Shown: positions 13,361 through 28,800 of the stretch, one piece after another | How the letters are laid out: each line of letters starts with the position of its first letter | Numbering within the stretch: the first letter of the stretch is position 1 | Assembly (NCBI GenBank): GCA_009731375.1 | Contig: BJOX01000355.1 | Span: 167,967-231,966, forward strand | Direction of reading: 5' to 3' | DNA length: 64,000 nucleotides | From: Paulinella micropora | Lineage: Eukaryota > Cercozoa > Imbricatea > Euglyphida | Translations under genes and position numbers: made by a program | Notes under the pieces: generated by a model | Told to the model about the DNA's origin: nothing | Seen by the model: only the letters and a program-made list of their open reading frames with translations | Database searches by the model: none

Positions 13361-14741
13361 GGATAGGTAGGTAGATAGGTAGATAGATAGATAGAAAGAT
13401 GGATGGATGGATGGATGGATGGATGGATGGAGATTAGATAGACAAATAATCTATGTGTGCAGGCGCGTCGGGCACCTTTGCTGCGCACGACATAGGAGAT
13501 GCGCTCCTCGGTGACGTGGTCCCACAGCTTGGTGCCCTGCTCGGCATCCGCGCAGCGTCACACACCAGACACGTGGCAACAACAGACAAAGCGCACCTTA
13601 TCGTTGGCCCAGGCGATCAGGTTGCCTCGCCAGGCGATGGCGTAGATGGGGCCCTGAGCAAGCAGCGCGCATTCATGACGCGGGCTGTGACGTACACACC
13701 TACCTCTCCGGCATGCACCACCGTATCTTTATAACTGAAGCCCCAGAACGACTTTTGGTTCATGATCAGCTGCGAGAAGAAAGGCAGTGTCGGGCTCGAG
13801 CATATGACACGTTACCACTTGCCCAAGCCCACCACAGCAAAAAAATTCCTGGATGGGAAAAAGGAGTTTAGGAAGTGCATGTGAGTTGATGTATTACATT
13901 GCTTTTCTGCTTGTAGGTGTTGGGGATGGCGATGGCTTTGACTGGCTTGCGATAGTCCTGTACTCGCTTCTCCTGCACAGTGCACTGTGCTATTTATGTA
14001 GCACGCCGTCGCAGCTGACCCTTGAAAAGACATTGGTGATCACCACCGTGCCTGCCAATCCCGCAACAAGAGGCAGCAAGATTTGAAGAATGGGGGATGT
14101 GACACAATTAAACTGCAGAGCAAGCAGAACAAGTCTAGCAAGAGAACCATCGTCCGAACATGTCGCTACGTAGTCCCCCAACGCATCAAGCGCCATGTCA
14201 TTTATTCTTTGCTGTTGCAAGTAATAACCAGCGTTGATTGGGAGTGAGGGTAGGTGAGGGAAAACCGAGTGCACTTTGATCTCCATCACTTTATTTGCAT
14301 TCAAATCCAGTACGTACACAATACCCTGTGACAGGTGGCTAATTATTTGATTTTGCTACTTTCATTCTTACCGCCTGCGTACCAAGCACCTGCAATAGTA
14401 CACAGAAGAGTCAAAAAGAACCTGAATGTCAATATTGCACTACCAGGAACTTTTCATGAGCCACCAGACAACAGGCACAATCAGTCTTGAGGATTTCTGT
14501 CACATCTACCGTCGGAGGCAAAAAGGACACGGTGGGAACTGAGAGAAGAATGGGCGGGGCAAAGGAATCGGTGTTCAATTTAGGGTCCGAAACGGATTTA
14601 CATGATTGACCTGCAACAAGCCTTTGGTACTTGAGCTTGGGCTCTTCCTCCTGTACAGTGTTGTTTTACAGTCTGCGTTGTCACCCAAGTGACCTCGTCC
14701 AGATCTTCGTCGCTCTCCGACAGCTCCTCGTCCTCGTCCAG
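2607..14741 (-). CDS. VPS41: VPS41-like vacuolar protein sorting subunit (multi-exon)
   Basis: A colinear series of minus-strand exons matches VPS41, the HOPS subunit that tethers late endosomes and AP-3 vesicles to vacuoles or lysosomes. From the N-terminus: an acidic block and [11 protein letters not shown] (14611-14741), a propeller strand with [10 protein letters not shown] (about 14319), [16 protein letters not shown] (about 13690-13735), [13 protein letters not shown] (about 13600-13655), [16 protein letters not shown] (about 13481-13545), [11 protein letters not shown] (about 9908-9942), [18 protein letters not shown] (about 7990-8060), [20 protein letters not shown] (about 7720-7800), a clathrin-repeat part with [17 protein letters not shown] (about 6835-6890), [18 protein letters not shown] (about 4375-4435) and [13 protein letters not shown] (about 4015-4065), then a RING-H2. 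The last coding motif [11 protein letters not shown] ends at a TGA at 2607-2609. Introns are GT-AG, down to 43 nt (14651-14693). The first exon is not identified; coding may extend upstream of 14741. The divergent neighbour is the Ca2+-ATPase gene. Confidence 0.92.
3472..3506 (+). repeat. (CA)n microsatellite
   Basis: About 16 CA units inside a VPS41 intron, next to the exon encoding [13 protein letters not shown]. Confidence 0.95.
4478..4817 (+). repeat. (GAA)n then (GA)n purine tract
   Basis: About 60 bp of GAA triplets followed by (GT)n and over 230 bp of GA/GAAA purine repeat, truncated by a gap. It lies in a VPS41 intron and is pyrimidine on the sense (minus) strand. Confidence 0.95.
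4818..5341. other. assembly gap (524 N)
   Basis: Unknown bases within the purine tract of a VPS41 intron. Confidence 0.99.
5342..5710 (+). repeat. compound microsatellite (purine, GTA, TA, GATA)
   Basis: After the gap come A/G-rich repeats, then (GTA)n with GCA interruptions, a TA/TATG block, and about 90 bp of GATA ending at the dispersed repeat that starts at 5711. Confidence 0.95.
5711..6375 (+). repeat. GATA-flanked dispersed repeat, copy 1
   Basis: Begins ATGTTTGGTCTATCAG and ends near GCTGAAGGAGATAGATAGAT. Related copies lie at 10402-10632 (5' part) and about 11850-12680 (near full length), all in VPS41 introns and all entered from a GATA array. Shared segments include AGGAAGATCCCACTCCCGTC and TCATCAGCCCTGGCCAGTCA. 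It has no evident protein frame, so it is probably a non-autonomous element that integrates at or carries GATA repeats. Confidence 0.8.
6304..6360 (+). repeat. perfect hairpin near 3' end of dispersed repeat
   Basis: CTGCACCAGCTGTGA at 6321-6335 and its exact reverse complement at 6342-6356 enclose GTGCAT. AGCCCT (6304-6309) and AGGGCT (6355-6360) extend the pairing. The stem is partly degraded in the copy near 12600. Confidence 0.85.
6422..6830 (+). repeat. GATA/GGAT, TA, GT and GA microsatellites
   Basis: More than 200 bp of GATA with a GGAT block near 6538-6556, then about 60 bp of TA-rich repeat, (GT)n and (GA)n. The tract abuts the VPS41 exon that encodes [17 protein letters not shown]. 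Confidence 0.95.
8690..9017 (+). repeat. long (GAA)n/(GGA)n triplet tract
   Basis: About 325 bp of almost pure purine, mainly GAA with GGA and AAA interruptions, in the VPS41 intron between the exon near 8300 and the one near 9450. It is polypyrimidine on the sense strand. Long GAA·TTC tracts are known to form triplex DNA; an effect on this gene is only a possibility. Confidence 0.95.
10125..10401 (+). repeat. (GGTA)n to (GATA)n array
   Basis: A block of GGTA units passes gradually into GATA units and ends at the 5' boundary of dispersed-repeat copy 2. Confidence 0.95.
10402..10632 (+). repeat. GATA-flanked dispersed repeat, copy 2 (truncated)
   Basis: ATGTTTGGTCTATCAGCTCT matches the starts of copies 1 and 3. 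Only the first ~230 bp remain before a TA/CA/GATA microsatellite block at 10633-11010. Confidence 0.8.
10633..11010 (+). repeat. TA, CA/GT, GATA and TAGC microsatellites
   Basis: Consecutive simple repeats with no unique sequence, ending in a short TAGC block. Confidence 0.95.
11420..11850 (+). repeat. GATA/GATATA array with TAGC blocks
   Basis: GATA units grade into GATATA (six-base) units and back, with short AGCT-containing blocks. A unique 100-bp stretch (11718-11822) separates it from the small GATA array leading into copy 3 of the dispersed repeat. Confidence 0.95.
11851..12680 (+). repeat. GATA-flanked dispersed repeat, copy 3
   Basis: Near-full-length copy with the same 5' start and 3' region as copy 1, but with an internal segment around 12250-12370 that copy 1 lacks. 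Its 3' hairpin is imperfect. It sits in the same large VPS41 intron as copy 2. Confidence 0.8.
12731..13437 (+). repeat. graded simple-repeat array incl. (GGGTAA)n and (TTAGG)n
   Basis: The array runs GATA, then GGATTA/AGGATTA, then GGAGTA, then GGGTAA and GGGTGGGTAA, then GGTAA, AGGTA, then about ten TTAGG units (about 13208-13256), then GATTA, and finally GATA and GGAT. Each block differs from the next by about one base change. It is intronic to VPS41. Confidence 0.93.
14372..14389 (-). CDS. VPS41: VPS41 18-nt micro-exon
   Basis: The codons for VLGTQA sit between an upstream TTGCAG and a downstream GTAAG on the minus strand. They supply the residues expected between HEKFL and GIVYVLDL in the first propeller blade, where animal VPS41 has a similar LGTH sequence. 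Phase is preserved on both sides. Confidence 0.75.
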
Positions 14742-15141
14742 CTGAAAATGATACCCAACAAAAGAAAATTCAATGCACAGTGCAGAAATGTCTGGGATGT
14801 ATCCAAGAAAAGGCCCACACATTTTATTCAACGTAGAGATGAATGCACAAGAATAAAGAATCCCAAGTGAACGTTATTTTCTTTGTTTTGAAAAGCATAG
14901 CCTTCTCTGCCCTTATCTACCAAAAAGTGTATTGTTTAACAATTTATACTAAAAACAAAGAAAAAGAAAGAAAAAGAAAAAAAAACTCTGCCCGTCTATT
15001 TTGCAGGTCTATCCACAAAAACGAACAGAAAAAATGATGTGTTATTTTCTTTTTTTAAACGTACTATATTTAAATATGTGTAGTTTGAAACAAGAAAGGA
15101 AGAAGGAAAGAAAGAAGGAAGGAAAGGAAGAAAGGAAGAAA

Positions 15142-15183
<42 letters not shown>

Positions 15184-16056
15184 AAAAAAGAAAAAAAAGA
15201 AAGAAAGAAAGAAAGAAAGAAAGAACGAAAGAAAAGGGCCCACAATGAGACAAATTCACAAGAATGAAGAGGATTATTTTTTATTTTGAATACAGGGTCT
15301 TGGCTTGATATCTCTGGTTTTCTCTCAGAATGCACCTGTACACCTCGCCCCCCCCCCCCGAAATTTTAAAAATGTGTCAAAAATGATCTACTTCAGCCCA
15401 AACAATCCATGTATAGTTATGGTAAGTACTATGGTAGCAAAGTAATCTTGCAATCTTTTGCCTGATTCAGGCCTCTCTGAAAGAAAGATGTGGTGGGGTG
15501 GGAGGAATTCGTGGGAACGGTGAGAGGGGAAACTGAAAAGCAACAAGAAACTGAAAACGACGAGATAATTGGCAGACCTCTTCCTCTGATGCTTCCTTTG
15601 TTTCCTGTCACCACATGTACCATTCATATTTCGATTTTTTTTTTGAAGAAAGGTACCTGTTCTTCCATCCTTCTTTCACAAAATCCCACGGGCCGTTCAG
15701 TGTATATTGGCAGACAGGGGGCAATTGTTTTAAAAACCCAAAACCCAAAAACACCAATTTTTCTCTCCCAAAAAGAAACGGGCAAGGATCCAGCAGAGCT
15801 CTTGTAGTATCAGGCAACACCATCAACCGGCGGCTGAAGCTCGAAAGGGTCAGACGCAAGCAAAGCTGTGTTCTGTGTGTTGTTTGCAAAATTTCCCGGT
15901 TGCAGCTGGTGTTGGAAATGGAAAAAAAGGCTTCTTTTGTTACGGGAAATTTCTTTTGTTACGGGAAATTTCTGAGCTGCGTTTCCCTCCGATTCCTATC
16001 ACACCTTCTGTCCTTTTTGCTTGTAATCCTGAGTCAGCAGGCGATTTGGTGCAACC
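14742..16056. promoter_or_regulatory. divergent intergenic region between VPS41 and Ca2+-ATPase
   Basis: The two conserved genes are transcribed away from each other across about 1.3 kb, which must hold both promoters and 5' ends. It contains A/G-rich AAAG/AAGG repeats (about 14955-15235) and a C11 run near 15348. No TATA box can be assigned with confidence. An unidentified first VPS41 exon may also lie here, since the exon ending the known series starts right after a TTTTCAG on the minus strand at 14742-14748. Confidence 0.5.
15092..15235 (+). repeat. (AAAG)n/(AAGG)n purine repeat
   Basis: About 140 bp of AAAG and AAGG units. Its purine strand is plus, the same polarity as the repeats inside minus-strand VPS41. 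Confidence 0.95.
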
Positions 16057-23441
<7,385 letters not shown>

Positions 23442-24736
23442 TGTACGGAGTAGGACTCGTTTTCTATGAAAATCTCCGATTCTTTATTGGTTGCATATTG
23501 GAAGTGATATTGATAAGTACGCTGCGAAAAGTATTACAGATGTGAATTTCAATATGCGTATAGAATTCTGAAATGGAAGTCAATATATTCAGGACGATTT
23601 CATTAGTTTAATTTATCACTTTCTCCTTAAGCTATGTACTCAGTACTAGTAAGGACATTAAAACAGTGCTTGCGTAAAAAAAGACAATTCATCGGCGGTC
23701 AGTTTCTGTCTGTTGCGGGTCCTCAGAAGCTGACCTTGGTATCATTGGACATTTGTAATCAGACCCTTCCTCCTCAGTTATGTCCGCGATTACTTTTTTA
23801 TGCGTTAGTAGTCGTAATTAGTTATTAATGCAGGATTAGTTATTAATGCAGGATTAGTTATTGATGCAGGACCTTTTAGTACTTGTTCTAGTACTGGTGG
23901 CACCAGCTTTTTACCATTACGCTTTTCACCCATATCAGTACGTTTCGTGGTTCGTTTTCTGGACAGTATATACATCTTTTTGACTTCAGTTGTTGAAATG
24001 GCGGAAATTGTTCGCATTGTTAAATTCTTCGTTCTGTGAATTCTATTAATACGACCAAGTAAGAGGGGGACGCACCGGTTGCCGGTACAACGACGAGAAG
24101 TATTGCGGAGGCTTTTGTATTGTCTATTGGGTTATGAGCTTTTGTGCGTTTCCTGTGCAACGGATCGCAGACAAGAGCCTTCGCTTTGACGATGCCATAG
24201 TTTTATGCCGGCCCACCCGGTATATATTAATAACTTAGAATGGAAATACTTACCGTTCCGGTCTGTGGGTTATTCTTGATCTGGCGGCCACGGAGTCCCT
24301 AGTATGACTTTAGGTATTCCACAGTCTTCATATTGTTAGGACAGTTATCTGTTATTAAATATTGTATCGTATTATTGTAACAATCTGGAGTCGCTGATAA
24401 AATTAACACGATCACGTTAGTATGGAAATTTTCCCGCCTCAGATTTTCGGAAATTTTCTGAGCTGCGAAAACGGGTGTCGAGAGAAAAAGCATGGGCGGC
24501 GGGGAATTTTTACTGATGCGCTTCCTTCGTATATATGCCAGTTTTTCTTGAGATGTTTTCAAATGAGTCTATTTTAATATCACTCAAGTTGACGCAGAGT
24601 TTAATGACTCGGAAGCTATCCCGCTACTTGGACCTGCCAACGCACTGCTTCATTTACCCCCCCCTGAGGAGTAAACTATGATTTTTGTAATTAATAAAAA
24701 CATGCTCATGTTCACTTAACTGTTCACAAGACAGTG
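23442..24736. other. intergenic, no gene seen
   Basis: AT-rich DNA between the Ca2+-ATPase stop and the gypsy element. It holds three tandem copies of AGTTATTAATGCAGGATT-like units at 23818-23872. No protein-like frame is recognised. The last four bases (AGTG, 24733-24736) are the left target-site duplication of the gypsy insertion. Confidence 0.6.
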
Positions 24737-24973
24737 TGTAATGCCCCCAACGATAGCTCGTAAAAAGTCGGTAATACAACCAAACACAGTCCTCAAGAAT
24801 GAGAATGATGTCTCGTTGTATTAGCTCAGTGAAGCCAAAAAGGAAAACGGCAACAGACCAGGAATAAAATGACATCAGGTCCAATCCGGACAAATAATAC
24901 TGAAAAACAAGCTGGTGCACCTGTCACCAGGAAAAGGTATTTTTTACCGGCTATCCGGGGGGTGATGCCTACA
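24737..24973 (-). repeat. gypsy 3' LTR
   Basis: Plus-strand sequence runs TGTAATGCCCCCAACG to GGTGATGCCTACA. It is near-identical to 33989-34226. It is the 3' LTR because pol reads toward it. Confidence 0.96.
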
Positions 24974-24985
24974 GTACCCCCTCCC
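24974..24985 (-). promoter_or_regulatory. gypsy polypurine tract
   Basis: Minus-strand GGGAGGGGGTAC directly precedes the 3' LTR, the position of the plus-strand DNA primer in LTR elements. Confidence 0.8.
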
Positions 24986-25805
24986 GATTTTATGACGGAA
25001 ATAGCATTTTCGTCATACACCTTCTGATTTCTTTCTGCAAATAGTATGCGCTATGGAGTCATGCCACACAGCGCATCGACCCACGGATAGACGCTAAAAG
25101 ACGATAAATATATCCTCATACGGCACGTCAAAGCGGATTCTCCAGCCATTCTTGTAGATTTTTGAACTCCTTCCCCTGAATTTTTTTTTTCTCTGCAGTA
25201 TGTCAAGAACAAACGTACTATTTAAAAAAAAAATACAAGCAACGTGGTGCTGTAGTACGATTCCCCCTTTGATCTCCTTCTTCTTCTTATCATTATCATT
25301 ATTATTATTATTATTCACAGGGAGATCGTAAGTACATTGTCTTTTTTAATGACATACCCTTGTATAAGGCGGATATCCTATGATATAGTATTAGGGGGCC
25401 AGTCCTAATAGCTATATCCGAAGTCGAGGTGTATGTACCCGACCCTGCGATATACCGACACAAGTAGAGATTGACCGTGCTCAGGTACGACAGTATATAA
25501 TCTATCGTAAAAAATAATTTAATGAAAGTTTCAGAGAACATTTCATTTTCGAGAACATCATCCCAGGACTTGGAAAGGGTCATACCCGGGAACACCATCG
25601 CTCAATACACTAGCGATCCCCGTATACGGTGTAGTATCATCGTCGATCGACCTTTCGCACTCGTATGTTGCGATCGAATGCCAAGTTATATCACTGAGTC
25701 TTTTTAATATTCATATTGATAACTGATGATGCATGATCAAATCATGATACGCCGTGGGCAATCAATCAGTTTATTTGAGACGCATAAAGAAAAATAGTTT
25801 CTTTG

Positions 25806-28800
25806 TCACTGCCTTCGTCGTCTGGCGCGGATTTCTTTGCCTGGTGGAGGACCACCAACAAAAGTCAGATCGAACTTTGACTGTTCGAGAATGTCCCAGA
25901 TCTTATTAGGGATTCCGCCCAACGATAATTCAAAAGGGACATCAAGCACTCCTCTTGGCAGTGTCTGAATGGTCCACGCAGTGTAATCCTTGTCTCTGGG
26001 AGTAATTGTATCATCCCATGTCTCGAGACTTTTTGCGTCTTTATATACTGGCAGATAATGTCTTGCCTTTGGATCCTCAACCGGGTCCATACTTCTCCAG
26101 AACTGGAGTATCGGTTGTACTATCTTTGCGGCTGATGATATTTTGAGTGTCCGTGTGACACGCATCTGTCGTGGGACCGCCACGACCCGCATCAAGTATA
26201 AGTCTGAGAGAGTGTCATCAGCGACATGTTGTTCCGCTGGTCTCATCAGATAGAAAACATTTTTCACCCATGCGATGGTTGCTATCGCATCGCCTTCCTT
26301 CCATCGCTCATGGACAATCTCAACGTTGCCCGCGTTTGGGTCAGTGTCCGTCCCCTCCTCCTCCTGGTGGACGTCCTTTGATCTCATCGACCTCATCGCC
26401 TTCCTCGGTTGGTCGTTGATAAGATCATTCCGCGCTCTCCTTAGCTGCGCCTCTGTGATCTTCTCCTTCTTTCCGCTATGCTCTCGCGGAGACTTGGACT
26501 GAGTCCCCACCGCGCTTATGCGGTCAGTCTTCTCCTTGCTGTCCACCTCACTCTCCTCCTTCTCAGCTATCGGTGCCCGATAAGCATCGTCTTGGTCTAT
26601 GCCAGCCTCCTTGTGGATGGGCGGCACCTCTTTGAAATCATCCTTCATCCGTTTTAACGCCTCCTCAACGGATTCATCTTCCAGTAAGAAGGGATCATAC
26701 TTAATCAGCCTTCTTACATTCACAATTTGCACCTTCCCTCTACCCCTGATCTTGTAATTCAGAGGTCCCGTCTGTTCCATAATCTGATAAGGTCCTTTCC
26801 AGTGAGTGAACAGCTTAGAGCTGACTCCCTTCGGGACTTGAGGATGGTACAATAGTACAATATCCCCGACCTGGAACTTGATCTGATCCAAGTGCGCTTG
26901 TCGCACCCCTTCAGCATCAGTCTTTCGGCGCTCCGCCTCTCTATGCGCCCTGACTATTTGTTCCGCCTCCATCTTCACTCTAAGTCTCATCCCAAACAAC
27001 TCATCCGCATCCGCCCAAGTGTCTTTTGGGTGAAGGAGCGAAGTCGGGATATCAGGCTCACGCCCATATACTAACTGATATGGCGAGATTGAGCTCTTCG
27101 AGCCTCCTAACGCCGTAGAGGGTAGACAGTTCATTGCAAACGCAAATGATGGTGCTGCCTCGACCCATGCTCTTTGATTCTCCTTCTTCGTGCAATACAT
27201 CTTTAGCGAGGCTTTGAGGGGTCTGTGTACCCGCTCGATTTTCCCATTTGCTCGCGGGTTATAGGCAGTAACATATTGCCATTTCATCCCGTAATACTTA
27301 GATAGTTTGTCGATGACCTCGTTATTAAAGTCCGAGCCTCGATCAGAACATATCTTTCTTGGTACTCCGATCTGTGAGATGATCCTATCGATCAGCGCCT
27401 CGGCCGTCGTCTTGCCGGTAACGTCTTTGACAGGGATGATCCACACATAGTTGGTGGCTCTGTCAATAGCCGTAAGGAGGTATTTGTAACCATCCTTCGA
27501 TTCTGGGAAAGGTCCCACATGATCAATGTGTATAAACTCAAACATCCCCGCATGAAGAGGAAATTCGCCAATCAGGCCGAAATTTGCCTTCAGTGGTGTT
27601 TTGTTTATCTTGCACGGGATGCATGCATCCACCGCCTGATCTATCTCCTCCTTCATCTTCTTCCACCAGAATCGCCTCGCTACGAACATATGAGTTCGTT
27701 GTCGACCCGGATGCGCCAAAAGTGGGCAATTGTGGGCTGCGACAAATATAAATCGTCTCAGACTCTCCGGTACCCAAAGGGTCCATTTGTCCGGCTGTGA
27801 CGCATAGCGACCGTGAAGGCCCTTGTACCACAGTAGACCATCTCTCCATCCCATCTCCTTCATCTGATCTTTGATCGCTTTCGTCATCCGTAGCTCATCC
27901 GGGTTCTGATATAACTGTATCAGTTCTTTAAACTCCGGATCTTGAGCCTGTTGTTGCCTCCATGCGGTAGGCGAGGCTATATGGATAGTACCATCTTCTA
28001 GCCGTACCCCGATTCTTTCCGGGTCATCGTCTAGGTCACTTCTCCGCTCTTGAGGAGGCTCCGCATAAACTTCCTGCGTCTCCTCTTCCTCTCTTATGTT
28101 CGCCTTCGCATTCTCATATACCTCATAGGACCACTCAGCGTCCTCCTGGGTATGTAGCTCACAACATATCCCGTGATCCGGGCCTTGTGGACTGTACCGT
28201 AGACCTGTGCGGTCATATCGGACTCCACTCGCCATCTCCATCGCCTCAATGTGGCTGACCTCATACACCTTGTCAGTGGACAAGTCTTCCATCTCCACCG
28301 TGGACACCAACGCCGATACTTCTGAGTTAAACTCTAGCCTAGAGAGGCTATCAGCGACCACATTTCGCTTTCCCGGTAGATGGACCATTGTAAAATCGAA
28401 ACAAGACAAGAACGCTTGCCACCGCGCCAGCCGTCCCGTCTGTTCATGATTCATCAACCATAACAGGTTATGATGATCAGTTCTGACAGTAAATTGAGGT
28501 CCTCCCCACAAATACTCTCTGAGCCTCTTGAGGGCCCATACTACCGCCAACGCCTCTCTTTGCCTTGTGCAATAGTTTCTCTCCGCCGCACACAACTTCC
28601 TACTAATAAACATGATTGGGCGTAATTTCTTCTCCTCATCCTCTTGTTGTAATACAGCCCCAATCGCAAACTTAGATGCGTCTGTATCGACTACGAATTG
28701 TTTCGTAAAGTCGGGCATCGTTAACACCAGTCCTCCGTCTTTCGGGTCTTTGTAAATGAGATCTTTGAGCGCATGAAACGCTTGCAAAGCCTCTTCGCCC

